A DNA stretch of 36,997 nt. Origin: Bordetella parapertussis (GTDB taxonomy: Bacteria > Cyanobacteriota > Cyanobacteriia > PCC-6307 > Cyanobiaceae). Of this stretch, positions 25,346 to 35,247 are shown piece by piece. The notes under the pieces are model-generated. The model worked only from the letters and a program-made list of their open reading frames with translations. It searched no databases and had not been told where the DNA came from. Position numbers and translations under genes: made by a program. Position 1 is the first letter of the stretch. Each line of letters begins with the position of its first letter. The stretch is taken from NCBI GenBank assembly GCA_943324725.2, contig CALPMR020000004.1, positions 1 to 36,997 of the forward strand. Direction: 5' to 3'.

Positions 25346-26144
25346 CGGCGAATCCACGGCGGGCGACAGTGAAGGATCGGTAGCTGAATTCACAGAGGTA
25401 GATGCTGATCAGGACGACGACAGTCAGGGTGAGGACGTTGGGCATGATGCCTCTGATCAGGATATGCCTTGTTTGCTCGATAATCCAAACCAGGGGATTC
25501 AGCGCGAGAATGGGTTGCCAGCGTATTGGCAGGGAGCTCAAAGGGTAAAATACTGCACTCAGAAACATCATCATGTTGGTGACAACCCCCACGATCTGTC
25601 CGATGTCGCGAAGATAAACTCCTAGTGCCGATAGCACCCACGATAGCGATAGTGACCAGCAGAAAAGTGGAATCCAGAGTAGCGGTAGCCATAGGGATGT
25701 GGCCGGGATGTAGTGGGCCGTGATCAGTTGGAAGACCCCAAGGACTACCAGGCTGGTTGCTGCGTGGAAGCCAGCCGAGGCCACGGTTACGGCTGATAGA
25801 ATTTCGAGCGGAAAAATTACCTTGGTAACGTAGTTTGAGTTTTCCGGTATTAGTTGGGGGGCTTTGTTGACGCTTTCCGCGAACACGTTGAAGACGATCA
25901 AGCCAGCAAAAAGATTGACTGCAAACCCCATAGTTCCGGAGCTGCTCAGATTGTCCCAGCGTGATTTGAATATTCCTGAAAACACGAAGGTGTAGACGGC
26001 CAGCATCAGCAGTGGTGTCAGGAGGCTCCAAAGCCAGCCCAGGGCTGAGCCCTTGTAGCGGCCGATGACGTCTCTGATCGTGAGTTGCCACCACAATTCT
26101 CTGTACTTCCAGAGGCGATCAGCAAAGCGAAGGCGTATCGGCAT
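25335..26144 (-). CDS. wzm: Polysaccharide ABC exporter permease (Wzm type)
   Basis: The membrane subunit of an ABC-2 polysaccharide exporter. The 269-residue product has six predicted transmembrane segments, an amphipathic N-terminus LWKYRELWWQLTIRDVIGRYKGSALGWLW (11-39), typical of Wzm/TagG proteins, and the conserved PLEILSAV and LSAVFYPLSSLP segments. It overlaps the wzt gene by 11 bp. The pair must act on a polymer made by other genes; the glycosyltransferases at 2939-13231 are the nearest candidates but lie beyond secA. The gene looks lower in GC than its neighbours. Confidence 0.92.
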   Translation of the reverse strand: MPIRLRFADRLWKYRELWWQLTIRDVIGRYKGSALGWLWSLLTPLLMLAVYTFVFSGIFKSRWDNLSSSGTMGFAVNLFAGLIVFNVFAESVNKAPQLIPENSNYVTKVIFPLEILSAVTVASAGFHAATSLVVLGVFQLITAHYIPATSLWLPLLWIPLFCWSLSLSWVLSALGVYLRDIGQIVGVVTNMMMFLSAVFYPLSSLPIRWQPILALNPLVWIIEQTRHILIRGIMPNVLTLTVVVLISIYLCEFSYRSFTVARRGFADVL

Positions 26145-26227
26145 TGGGTTTGTTGATAAATCGTTGATTTCGAGTGGCGGGAGGATCGTGGGCCTTCCCC
26201 TGCTCTTCCTGCGAACCGATTGCTGCA

Positions 26228-26248
26228 GTCAGGTTGGCTTAGCCTGAC
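26228..26248. promoter_or_regulatory. Inverted repeat upstream of the wzm-wzt pair
   Basis: GTCAGG (26228-26233) and CCTGAC (26243-26248) flank nine bases in the 168-bp gap between cysE and wzm. No T-run follows on either strand. It may be an operator or a weak hairpin terminating cysE readthrough. Confidence 0.3.
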
Positions 26249-26312
26249 ATAGAGGAAGCGGGGAGGATTGTTGTCTGCCTGGACGCTGGAAGTTGGCTTT
26301 CGGCATCGCTCT

Positions 26313-27053
26313 TCAGGATTCTTCCCCCAGAAACTCCAGGATCTCCCGATCGCGCAGGCTCTGGGACCGGCCGGCACAGGCTTCCGCCAACGGCCTGCCA
26401 GCTGCGACTTCCCGCAGGCAGGCCTGGGTGCGGGCCAGGTCGTTCTCCAGGCTGTCGATGCGCTCCATCAGGTTGCGGATCACCCTGGCCTCAGCATCAG
26501 GCAAGGCCGAGTGGGCCAGCGGATCGATGCGCACGCCCGATTGATGGATCACCCGCCCCGGAATGCCCACCACCGTGCTGTCGGCTCCGACGTCGCGCAA
26601 CAACACCGAGCCCGCGCCGATGCGGGTGTTGGAGCCCACCGTGATCGCACCCAGCACCTTGGCACCGGCTCCCACCACGACGTTGTCCATCAGCGTGGGA
26701 TGGCGCTTGCCGTGCTGCTTGCCGGTGCCTCCCAGGGTGACGCCCTGATACAGCAGGCACTGGTCGCCGATCACGGCCGTTTCGCCGATCACGACGCCCA
26801 TGCCGTGGTCGATGAAGACGCCCCTGCCGATGCGGGCACCGGGATGGATCTCCACACCGGTGAGACCGCGGCTGAGCTGGCTCAGCAGCCGTGCGGGCAG
26901 GGGCAGGCGCAGCTGCCAGAGACGATGGCTGAGGCGGTGCAGCACCAAGGCGTGGAAGCCTGGGTAGCAGAGCAGGATCTCGAGCGTGCCGCGGCAGGCT
27001 GGATCGCGCTCCTTGATGATCGCCAGGTCGGCTCGGATGGCGTGCAGCAGCAT
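26313..27053 (-). CDS. cysE: Serine O-acetyltransferase
   Basis: Makes O-acetylserine from serine and acetyl-CoA, the first step of cysteine synthesis. The 246-residue product has an N-terminal helical domain ([22 protein letters not shown]) and a left-handed beta-helix of hexapeptide repeats (about 68-165). Key motifs are [10 protein letters not shown] (67-76), [17 protein letters not shown] (80-96) with the active-site His 84, [17 protein letters not shown] (105-121), and [11 protein letters not shown]-terminal extension of about 70 residues includes a short coiled coil ([20 protein letters not shown]). The start is ATG 27053. It sits 11 bp after the VapC stop on the same strand, so it may be cotranscribed with the toxin-antitoxin pair. 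Confidence 0.95.
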   Translation of the reverse strand: MLLHAIRADLAIIKERDPACRGTLEILLCYPGFHALVLHRLSHRLWQLRLPLPARLLSQLSRGLTGVEIHPGARIGRGVFIDHGMGVVIGETAVIGDQCLLYQGVTLGGTGKQHGKRHPTLMDNVVVGAGAKVLGAITVGSNTRIGAGSVLLRDVGADSTVVGIPGRVIHQSGVRIDPLAHSALPDAEARVIRNLMERIDSLENDLARTQACLREVAAGRPLAEACAGRSQSLRDREILEFLGEES

Positions 27054-27064
27054 GGAGCGGTCCC

Positions 27065-27463
27065 TCAGGTGGGCGGAGCGACCGACTGCACGTCGGTGAG
27101 CGGGAAGTCGTCGCCCTTGTAGAGGAGAGGCTCCTCTAGGGCCTTGGCCAGGGCGTAGCTGAAGCAGTCGCCCAGGTTGAGGTTGGCGGCATGGCGGCCC
27201 TTGCCGTACCTGCGCCAGCCTTGCAGGGCCCATTCCACGTGGCCTGGGGTGAGAGCAATCGGTGTGATCTGCCCCAGTTGTAGCAGCAGCCGCAGTTCTC
27301 GTAGTCCCGCCTCCCCGAGGGCGCGCAGGATGACGAACTGGCTTTCCACCAGCGTGGCCGTGCTGATGTGTTTGGGTTCATCCCGGCTGAGCTGGTCGAG
27401 AAACTGGCCGGCCTCCGCCTCCGCCAGCAGCACGGCTAGCAGGGCAGAGCTGTCGATCACCAT
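27065..27463 (-). CDS. vapC: VapC-type PIN-domain ribonuclease toxin
   Basis: A 132-residue PIN-domain protein, likely an RNA-cleaving toxin held inactive by the antitoxin encoded upstream. All four acidic active-site positions are visible: D4 ([13 protein letters not shown]), E40 (TLVESQF), D99 ([14 protein letters not shown]) and D118/D119 ([11 protein letters not shown]). Length and motif order fit VapC. The start is ATG 27463, overlapping the antitoxin gene by 7 bp. cysE begins 11 bp downstream. The target RNA cannot be predicted. Confidence 0.92.
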   Translation of the reverse strand: MVIDSSALLAVLLAEAEAGQFLDQLSRDEPKHISTATLVESQFVILRALGEAGLRELRLLLQLGQITPIALTPGHVEWALQGWRRYGKGRHAANLNLGDCFSYALAKALEEPLLYKGDDFPLTDVQSVAPPT

Positions 27464-27726
27464 GGCAGCCCTGCCTCGTCGTAGAGCTCGGCTTCGATCC
27501 GGCGCCTGTCCTGGGTGTCGGTCTGCCTCAGGTTGCGGCAGCGTTCGAGCAGATCGTCCAGGGCTTGCCGGCGTGCCTGTCGGCTGGCGGCGCTGTTGGG
27601 GTCATGGGTCCGCTTCAGCTCGGCGGCAAGGGCATGGCGAACTGCGTCGGTCACACTGCTGCCCCGCCTGGCGGCCAGCTCTCTGGCCATGGCATGCACC
27701 TGGGAATCCTTGATGTTCATCCCCAT
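27457..27726 (-). CDS. vapB: VapB-type antitoxin (Rv0623-like)
   Basis: An 89-residue antitoxin that should bind VapC and repress its own operon. The N-terminus NIKDSQVHAMARELAARRGSSVTDAVRHAL matches the Rv0623/PSK-type transcription factor pattern (ribbon-helix-helix-like DNA-binding part). The C-terminus, [16 protein letters not shown], is the typical toxin-binding tail of this VapB group. The start may be ATG 27726 or ATG 27720 (MNIKD), the latter closer to family starts. It overlaps vapC by 7 bp and lies 96 bp downstream of the GntR gene. Confidence 0.9.
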   Translation of the reverse strand: MGMNIKDSQVHAMARELAARRGSSVTDAVRHALAAELKRTHDPNSAASRQARRQALDDLLERCRNLRQTDTQDRRRIEAELYDEAGLPW

Positions 27727-27822
27727 GAACCGACCCCACAGCTGGGAGGGTAGAAAGCCTCGTGATTCTACCTGGAACGGTGCTGTGGCGGAGCAGTTCG
27801 CTTCGAGGCTCGCCGCTCTGGA

Positions 27823-28812
27823 TCAGGCCGCCAGCAGGCCGATTTCCTTGCGCAGCTGGTTGATCGTGGCGCTGCCCAGGTAGCTCTTGGCGCAGTGCAC
27901 CACCGGTAGCCGCATCAGCTGGGCCCGGTTCTGGCGCAGGGTCTGCTCCACCAGGGGCAGGCTGGGGCGGTCGCAGAGCACATGACTGGCCGCCCGCAGC
28001 AAGGCCAGCAGGCGGCTGCCGGTGTCGGGGTTGGCCGTCATCACCAACAGCTCATTGCCGCGCATGCTGTGCAGAATCACCTCAGCTGCCCGCAGGATGC
28101 CGGGGCTGATGCTGACCAGGCCGACGCAGCTGCCGGAGCGCAGCTCCTTGAGCAGGTCGAGTTCCTGGCGGAAATCGTTGAGATCAACGGCCACGGCCCG
28201 CACGCCGTGGTTCTTGGCAATCTCCTCCACCGGCTGCAGGAAGTACCGGCTGGTGACCACCGTGCCATTGCTGGAGCTCTCCAGCACGGCTTCGAGCTCC
28301 TCCATCGGTACCACTTCCACCGGCACCTCCAGATTGGGGGTCAGTTCCTCGGCGATCAGCATCGAGGCGCCGATGTCCTCGCGGGGCGTGGACACCAGCA
28401 CGCGGGCGCCGCAACGCAGGCGCCAGTCGATTTCAGGGGTGAGCAGTTCGCGGGCCTGCTGCAGGGTGCAGCCGGCATTGAGCAAGCCATCGACGCTCTG
28501 GCGCACCTCCCGGTCGATGTCGGGGAGGCTCTTGGAGCGCAGCCCCGGCGGTGGCTTGATTTCGCGGGGCTTCTGCTGATCGCGCACATAGATGCCCGAG
28601 CCGGCCATCGCCTCGACGACGCCATCGGTCTCGAGCTGGCGGTAGACCTTGCTGATCGTGTTGCGATGCAGGCCCGTCTGCATGGCCAGTTGCCGGGTAC
28701 TCGGCAGCCGGTGGCCCGGCGGATAGTGCCGGGCGGCGATCGCAAAGCAGATCTGGTTGTACAGCTGGGTCGACGCCGGGATGTCGCTTTCCTGCTGGAT
28801 ATGGAATCGCAC
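27823..28812 (-). CDS. GntR-family transcriptional regulator with an unrecognised effector domain
   Basis: A 329-residue DNA-binding regulator. Residues about 1-75 form a GntR winged helix-turn-helix: IPASTQLYNQICFAIAARHYPPGHRLPSTRQLAMQTGLHRNTISKVYRQLETDGVV, followed by GSGIYVRD. The remaining 250 residues are not an aminotransferase, FCD or UTRA domain that I recognise. They contain alternating beta strands and helices (VLVSTPREDIGASMLIAEEL, VVTSRYFLQPVEEIAKNHG, GLVSISPGILRAAEVIL), resembling a periplasmic-binding-like or Rossmann-like fold. The start is GTG 28812, giving VRFHIQQESDIPAS; the frame stays open upstream but that part is antisense to the hydrolase gene. It may belong to the cyanobacterial GntR group that includes Synechocystis sll1961 (from memory). 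It is divergent from the hydrolase gene. Confidence 0.85.
   Translation of the reverse strand: MRFHIQQESDIPASTQLYNQICFAIAARHYPPGHRLPSTRQLAMQTGLHRNTISKVYRQLETDGVVEAMAGSGIYVRDQQKPREIKPPPGLRSKSLPDIDREVRQSVDGLLNAGCTLQQARELLTPEIDWRLRCGARVLVSTPREDIGASMLIAEELTPNLEVPVEVVPMEELEAVLESSSNGTVVTSRYFLQPVEEIAKNHGVRAVAVDLNDFRQELDLLKELRSGSCVGLVSISPGILRAAEVILHSMRGNELLVMTANPDTGSRLLALLRAASHVLCDRPSLPLVEQTLRQNRAQLMRLPVVHCAKSYLGSATINQLRKEIGLLAA
28736..28743. repeat. HIP1 palindrome GCGATCGC
   Basis: One copy of the octamer that is over-represented in many cyanobacterial genomes. Other exact copies seen are at 9650-9657, 16795-16802 and 30604-30611. All lie inside genes. Confidence 0.9.
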
Positions 28813-28890
28813 GCCGGGTGGGCCAGATGGACGCCCGGCCACCCTAAGGAGCTTTGGCCCCCGTGACAATTCCTGCGTTGGCATACGAGC

Positions 28891-29712
28891 ATGTGCCGGG
28901 CTGTGCCGGTTGCTGTGGACGACACCTTGATTTCTGCTGTTGTTCCTGAGGCTGGCCCAGGTGTCCACGGGTCGTGGCAGCTGCTGCCACCGCTTCTGCC
29001 GGCCCAGGTGCCGCTGCGGGCCTGGCTGGCCTGCCCTGCAGGGGACAGTCTTCCCAGGGGAGGGGTGCTGGTTCTGCCGGAGGTGTTCGGCGTCAACGCC
29101 TGGGTGCGCAGCGTCGCAGCCAGGCTGGCGGCCCAGGGTTATGTCGCCCTGGCTGTGCCTCTGTTCGCTCGCACGGCGCCGGAGCTGGAGCTCGGCTACG
29201 ACGAGGCCAGCCTCTTGCAGGGGCGCTCCCACAAGGAGCGGACGACGATGACGGAGCTGCTGCTGGATCTGGGGCAGGCGGCCGATTGGCTGCGCAGCCG
29301 GCTGGGGACGGCCGCTGCGCCCCTCGGCTGTGTCGGTTTCTGTTTCGGCGGCCACGTGGCGCTGCTGGCGGCCACCCTGCCCCAGGTGGGGGCCAGCTGC
29401 GCTTTCTACGGCGCCGGTGTGGCCTCAGGACGCCCCGGCGGCGGCCCGCCCAGCCTCGAGCTGGTGCCGGCGATCAGGGGGCGCCTGCTGTGCCTCTGCG
29501 GTGATCAGGACGGGCTGATTCCGGAGTTCGATCTGCAGGCGATCGAGACGGCGTTGCAGGGCAGTCGCCATCGCCTGATCCGGGTGCCCGCAGCGGGACA
29601 CGGCTTCATGTGTGAGGCCAGGGACACCTTCCGGGCGCCGGCGGCCTCCCTGGGTTGGCAGCAGATGCTGGCGCTGTTTGCCGAGGAGCTGGGGCGGCCT
29701 GCGGCCCCTTGA
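28891..29712 (+). CDS. Dienelactone hydrolase family alpha/beta-hydrolase
   Basis: A 273-residue predicted cytoplasmic hydrolase of the dienelactone hydrolase family. The catalytic triad is visible: C151 in GFCFGGHVALL, D207 in CLCGDQDGLIP, and H237 in PAAGHGFMCE. E64 in VLPEVFGVNAWVRSVAARLA corresponds to the conserved Glu that tunes the Cys nucleophile. Many family members in cyanobacteria have no known substrate, so the exact reaction is not claimed. The N-terminal 30 residues are weakly conserved-looking, and the ATG at 28891 is tentative. It is divergent from the GntR-type gene, 78 bp apart, so that regulator may control it. Confidence 0.88.
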   Translation: MCRAVPVAVDDTLISAVVPEAGPGVHGSWQLLPPLLPAQVPLRAWLACPAGDSLPRGGVLVLPEVFGVNAWVRSVAARLAAQGYVALAVPLFARTAPELELGYDEASLLQGRSHKERTTMTELLLDLGQAADWLRSRLGTAAAPLGCVGFCFGGHVALLAATLPQVGASCAFYGAGVASGRPGGGPPSLELVPAIRGRLLCLCGDQDGLIPEFDLQAIETALQGSRHRLIRVPAAGHGFMCEARDTFRAPAASLGWQQMLALFAEELGRPAAP

Positions 29713-29750
29713 GCCCCAACCGGGCTCGGTCGGCGCCCTTGGTGGCTGAG

Positions 29751-29773
29751 TGGCCTGGCAGTGTTTCAGGCCA
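29751..29773. terminator. Hairpin between convergent hydrolase and infC genes
   Basis: TGGCCTG (29751-29757) and CAGGCCA (29767-29773) form a perfect 7-bp stem with a 9-base loop in the gap between two convergent genes. A second, shorter stem, GAGCCC/GGGCTC (29711-29716 with 29722-29727), overlaps the hydrolase stop. Neither has a T-run, so termination is only suggested. Confidence 0.35.
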
Positions 29774-29808
29774 GGAGCTGTTGCTGAGCTTGGGGCCCTG
29801 GCAGCGGC

Positions 29809-30447
29809 TCAGGTGCCCGGGGTTTTGATCACCCGCAGGGGAGTGGGCACAGGGATGGCTGCAGCCGCGGAGCCTGGCTTGCCACCACCCTTGCCGGCGG
29901 ATTGTTTGCGGGGGCTGAGGAACATGATCATGTTGCGGCCCTCCCGCTTGGGCAGCTGCTGGATCTCGGCGCTCTCCTCAAGGTCTTTGGCCATGCGCAG
30001 CAGCAGCACCTCAGCCAGAGCGGTGTGCTGAATCTCCCGGCCCCGGAAGATCACGGTGCACTTGACCTTGTCGCCGGCCTTGAGAAAACGCACGGCCTGA
30101 CCGATGCGCACCTGGTAGTCGTGCGAGTCGATCTTGTAGCGCATCTTGACTTCTTTGACCTCGGTCTGGTGCGACTTCTTCTTGGCTTCCTTGGCCTTCT
30201 TTTCCTGCTCGAACTTGTATTTGCCGTAATCCATGATCCGGCAGACCGGTGGATCGGCTTTCTCGCTGACGAGAACCAGATCCAGCTCACGATCGCGGGC
30301 CACATCCAGGGCCTCTTCGCGCGTGATCACTCCCAGTTGACTGCCGTCGGCATCGACCACCCTCAGGTTGGGGTAGTTGATGCGATCGTTGATGTTGGGC
30401 AGCTCCCGGACGGGAGCCCGGCGGTCAAAACGGGGACGGGGAGGCAT
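29809..30447 (-). CDS. infC: Translation initiation factor IF-3
   Basis: IF-3 binds the 30S ribosomal subunit, checks start-codon pairing and prevents early subunit joining. The 212-residue product has the N-terminal domain [29 protein letters not shown] (about 19-47), the basic linker [21 protein letters not shown] (about 74-94) and the C-terminal domain with [34 protein letters not shown] and [17 protein letters not shown] Gly/Ala/Pro-rich tail of about 35 residues follows, common in picocyanobacteria. The start is ATG 30447, not the AUU seen in E. coli. It lies 20 bp after miaA on the same strand, likely one operon. Confidence 0.97.
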   Translation of the reverse strand: MPPRPRFDRRAPVRELPNINDRINYPNLRVVDADGSQLGVITREEALDVARDRELDLVLVSEKADPPVCRIMDYGKYKFEQEKKAKEAKKKSHQTEVKEVKMRYKIDSHDYQVRIGQAVRFLKAGDKVKCTVIFRGREIQHTALAEVLLLRMAKDLEESAEIQQLPKREGRNMIMFLSPRKQSAGKGGGKPGSAAAAIPVPTPLRVIKTPGT

Positions 30448-30467
30448 TCAACGCGGCGATTAGTCAG

Positions 30468-31394
30468 TCAGCCTAGACCTTGCTGGGCCGCCAGCACAGC
30501 CTCCTGCAGCAGATCGGCACCTACGAGCCACTGGGGTTGGTGCTGGCGGCGGAACCAGGTGCGTTGCCGTTTGGCGAACTGGCGGGTGCGTCGCTCGCTG
30601 AGGGCGATCGCGGTGGGCCGATCGAGCTCCCCCTGTAGCAGGCGTCTGGCTTCGTCGTAGCCGATTGTCTGCAGCAACGGGCAGTCGGCGCCATAGCGCT
30701 CGATCAGGCCTTCGGTTTCGGCCACCAGGCCATCGTCATAGAGCTGCAGGGTGCGGCTGGCGATGCGCTGGCTCAGATCCGGCGGATCGAGGGCCAGTTC
30801 GATCACCCGCCAGGGGGGCGGGTTGCGGCGCTGTTGCTGGCTCAGGGGGCGGCCGGTGGCATAGATCACCTCCAGGGCCCTCTGGGTGCGGACCGCGTCC
30901 AGGGGCATGATCCGACCGGCCGCCTCGGGGTCGGCCTGGTGCAGCAGGCGATGGCAGTGGGACTGGCCCAGGGCGGTGAACTGTTGCCGCAGCTGGGGCT
31001 GGGGAGGTACGGCCGGCGGCTGCAGACCCGCCAGCAGCGCCTTGAGATACAGGCCGGTGCCTCCCACCAGAAAGGCGACACCACGGCGATGGTGTTCGGC
31101 GGCGATGGCCGCCTTGGCCAGCAGCACGAACTCCTGCAGGTTGATCGGCTGGTCAGGATCACGCAGGTCCAGCAGTTCGTGGCGTACCCGCTGGCGCTGG
31201 GCCGCCGTCGGCTTGGCGGTGCCCACATCCATCTGCCGGTAGAGCTGGCGCGAATCCATCGACAGCACGGCCAGGTCCAGGGCCTCGGCCAGCTCCAGCG
31301 CCAGGGCGGTCTTGCCACTGGCGGTGGCACCCATCAGGGCAATCACCAGGGGGCGCTGGTCGGGGCCGTTGGTGTTGAGGGCGGATGGGGACAC
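30468..31394 (-). CDS. miaA: tRNA dimethylallyltransferase
   Basis: Adds a dimethylallyl group to N6 of A37 in tRNAs that read codons starting with U, supporting accurate decoding. The 308-residue product has the P-loop GATASGKT (22-29), the catalytic-region motif [18 protein letters not shown] (45-62), HELLDLRDP (72-80), [11 protein letters not shown] (111-121) and [17 protein letters not shown] near the C-terminus, all family hallmarks. The start is GTG 31394, giving [20 protein letters not shown]; the frame is open further upstream, but that part is proline-rich with no similarity to MiaA. infC follows 20 bp downstream. Confidence 0.95.
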   Translation of the reverse strand: MSPSALNTNGPDQRPLVIALMGATASGKTALALELAEALDLAVLSMDSRQLYRQMDVGTAKPTAAQRQRVRHELLDLRDPDQPINLQEFVLLAKAAIAAEHHRRGVAFLVGGTGLYLKALLAGLQPPAVPPQPQLRQQFTALGQSHCHRLLHQADPEAAGRIMPLDAVRTQRALEVIYATGRPLSQQQRRNPPPWRVIELALDPPDLSQRIASRTLQLYDDGLVAETEGLIERYGADCPLLQTIGYDEARRLLQGELDRPTAIALSERRTRQFAKRQRTWFRRQHQPQWLVGADLLQEAVLAAQQGLG

Positions 31395-31599
31395 GGGGCA
31401 GCGGCGTCGAGGGAGAGAGGGTGAAGCGGCCGCTGGCTGGGGGCGCCTGGGTGGTGGCTTCGGAGCTTGGGCCTGGCTGGGTGCTGGTTCCGGGAGCGGG
31501 CGGAACGGGCGCGGCAGGGCGGGGTGGCTGAGGCGGGAGGGGAGAAGGACCGCATGGGCCTGTCCCTGTGTAGACGATGAGCCTGAGGGCCCTCGTTGG

Positions 31600-31615
31600 C
31601 GATCGGCGCCGATCG
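31600..31615. repeat. Perfect 16-bp palindrome upstream of miaA
   Basis: CGATCGGCGCCGATCG equals its own reverse complement. It lies 205 bp before the miaA start in non-coding sequence and contains two CGATCG units related to HIP1. It may be a protein-binding site or simply a HIP1-like composite. Confidence 0.4.
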
Positions 31616-31973
31616 AGACGATGTGGCTGGGGAAAGCAGGTCCGCAAAAAAAAAACCGGAGACCTGGGGCTTGGAGCTTCTTGATTGCCCAGCTCGCTCC
31701 GTGGCGGTGCTTGATGCCAAAGGTCTGCCGTGTACCACCACGTGATCCAGGCCCTGGCCGGGACTGATCCAGGATCGGCGGAGCTTTCTGGGTCATCAAG
31801 TTGAGCCTTGGAGCTCTTGTCGCTGACAGAGCTGAAACCCTGCGCCTCTGCCCGCCCCGCCTGGAACGTGATGGTGCAGCTCAGCGACAGCGGGGCGAGC
31901 TGCAGGCCGCAGCCAGCTGAGCGCTCGCCACGATCGGCCAACCTCGCCAGAGCGGTGCTGCCGGCGCGGTCCG

Positions 31974-31994
31974 GGGGGCATCGACGTCGCCCCC
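31974..31994. other. GC hairpin in the gyrB leader
   Basis: GGGGGC (31974-31979) pairs with GCCCCC (31989-31994) across nine bases. It is the first of two GC hairpins about 200 bp and 120 bp before the gyrB start. No T-run follows. Confidence 0.4.
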
Positions 31995-32041
31995 TTGATC
32001 CATCCGGCCGGAGGGGGCGGGATCCATCCCCCGAGCGAATT

Positions 32042-32075
32042 GCCCCGGAGTGGCGCCTGGCTGCCGCTCCGGGGC
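32042..32075. other. Strong 14-bp hairpin in the gyrB leader
   Basis: GCCCCGGAG (32042-32050) is the exact complement of CTCCGGGGC (32067-32075). The stem continues inward through T-G, G-C, G-C, C-G and G-T pairs to a 6-base loop. No T-run follows on either strand, so it is not a standard terminator. It lies 120 bp before the gyrB start, in a position suited to a structured 5' leader or a small-RNA end. Confidence 0.55.
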
Positions 32076-32167
32076 GGCGGTGGTAAGTTTCCCCTTGAGG
32101 AAAGGCTTCAGAGCCCCCTCGCACTGCTCCCTGCGCCCCTGTCTGCCCCGGGGTTCCGCCGTCCTGA

Positions 32168-34156
<1,989 letters not shown>

Positions 34157-34160
34157 AGCC

Positions 34161-34499
34161 ATGGCATCTGCGGCCTCTCTGCGTCTGTGGCCGGCCTGGC
34201 GCTGGGCAGCTTTGCTTGGTTTCGCCCTGATGGCACCGGCGGCGCTGCCGGCCGGCGGCGGTGATCGGCGGTTGCCTGAAGTCAGGCGCCGCGAGCGGGG
34301 ATTGGATCCCCTGCTGAGCCAGGCCTGCATCAGTCTGCGCTGTGCGCCGGAGCACCAGGCGCCGGAGCTCGCCCAGGTGGAATCCGGAGTGCCGTTGCGG
34401 GTGTTGCAGCACTGGCTGTCCCCGGGCGGGCGCCCCTGGCTGCGGGTGGAGGTCACCAACCTGGCTGGTGAGGCCGCCAGGGGCTGGCTGCCGGGCTGA
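34161..34499 (+). CDS. Small exported SH3-like protein
   Basis: A 112-residue protein starting at ATG 34161, 4 bp after gyrB. Residues about 1-31 look like a signal peptide (basic start, LLGFALMAPAALPAGGG). The rest has PLLSQACISLRCAPEHQAPELAQVESGVPLRVLQHW, then GRPWLRVEV and a terminal ARGWLPG, the pattern of bacterial SH3-like domains (hydrophobic turn, W-x-x-V, G-W-x). Two Cys could form a disulfide. Its role is unknown; placement directly behind gyrB indicates cotranscription but not a shared function. Confidence 0.75.
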   Translation: MASAASLRLWPAWRWAALLGFALMAPAALPAGGGDRRLPEVRRRERGLDPLLSQACISLRCAPEHQAPELAQVESGVPLRVLQHWLSPGGRPWLRVEVTNLAGEAARGWLPG

Positions 34500-34569
34500 G
34501 GCCTGTGCTTCAGGAGGGCTGCCGTTGGTGCCGATGTTGCCCCCCTTTTTCGCTGAGATAAATCGAAGT

Positions 34570-34585
34570 GGCCTCCTGGGAGGCC
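34570..34585. terminator. Hairpin between convergent SH3-like and peroxidase genes
   Basis: GGCCTC (34570-34575) and GAGGCC (34580-34585) form a 6-bp stem with a 4-base loop, 22 bp beyond the peroxidase stop codon. No clean T-run follows on either strand. It may help end both transcripts. Confidence 0.35.
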
Positions 34586-34606
34586 CACCCCCTCGAGGCC
34601 TGCGTC

Positions 34607-35086
34607 TCAGGCCGCCAGCGCCGTCTCAATCGCCTGGCTCAGTTCGGCGCTGTCCGGTTCGACGCCACTCTTGAAGCGGGCCAGCACGGTGCCATCCTTG
34701 CCCACCAGGAACTTCTCGAAGTTCCAGGCCACATCGCCGGCCGGTTCGGTCTGGGTGAGGGTGGTGTAAGGCTCGGTCTTGGCACCGGTGGCGTGCACCT
34801 TGTCGAACAGCTGGAAGCTGGCGCCGTAGGTGCTGGAGCAGAATTGCTGGATCTCCGGCAGGGTGCCGGGCTCCTGGCCGCCGAAATCGTTGCAGGGGAA
34901 GCCCAGCACGGCCAGTCCCTGAGGGCCGTAGGAGTCCTGAAGTTTCTGCAGACCGGCGTACTGGCGGGTGAAGCCGCAGCGGCTGGCCACGTTGACGATC
35001 AGCAGCACCTGGCCTGCCCATTCCCCAAGCCTGCGCTCGCCACCTTGGGCATCGCGCACGCTGATCTCGCTGACATTGACGGGCAT
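34607..35086 (-). CDS. Glutathione peroxidase-family thiol peroxidase
   Basis: Reduces hydrogen peroxide or lipid hydroperoxides. The 159-residue product has the peroxidatic motif NVASRCGFTRQYAGLQKL with C37 (Cys in place of selenocysteine), LGFPCNDFGGQEPG with Q71, and WNFEKFLV with W121 and N122, completing the catalytic tetrad. C83 in QQFCSSTYG is the likely resolving Cys, so thioredoxin or NADPH-linked thiols may be the reductant, as in cyanobacterial and plant members. The start is ATG 35086; TTG 35101 would add five residues. It is convergent with the SH3-like gene and divergent from mgtE. Confidence 0.95.
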   Translation of the reverse strand: MPVNVSEISVRDAQGGERRLGEWAGQVLLIVNVASRCGFTRQYAGLQKLQDSYGPQGLAVLGFPCNDFGGQEPGTLPEIQQFCSSTYGASFQLFDKVHATGAKTEPYTTLTQTEPAGDVAWNFEKFLVGKDGTVLARFKSGVEPDSAELSQAIETALAA

Positions 35087-35247
35087 GGGACTCTTCGACA
35101 ACGCAGTGATTCTGGCGATGTGTCGCTGGGCCTGTCGCGGCTGGGAGGTGTGCTGGCCAGCTCTGCTGGGTTCAATCGACCGGTGCCACCTGGGCGGCGG
35201 CAGCCAGAGCGCCCCATAAACTCTCCATCAATGGCGGCAGGAGGGGC

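Noticed and set aside
28813..29355. N-terminal extension of the GntR-type protein
   Set aside because: The frame is open, but the added 180 residues are antisense to the hydrolase gene. The GTG at 28812 starts exactly where the conserved sequence begins.
31637..31666. A10 tract with flanking inverted repeat as an intrinsic terminator
   Set aside because: The A/T run lies in the loop, not after a stem, on both strands, and no gene ends nearby.
35087..35247. Magnesium riboswitch upstream of mgtE
   Set aside because: The 161-bp gap shows no recognisable M-box or YkoK-type conserved core, only a good ribosome site.
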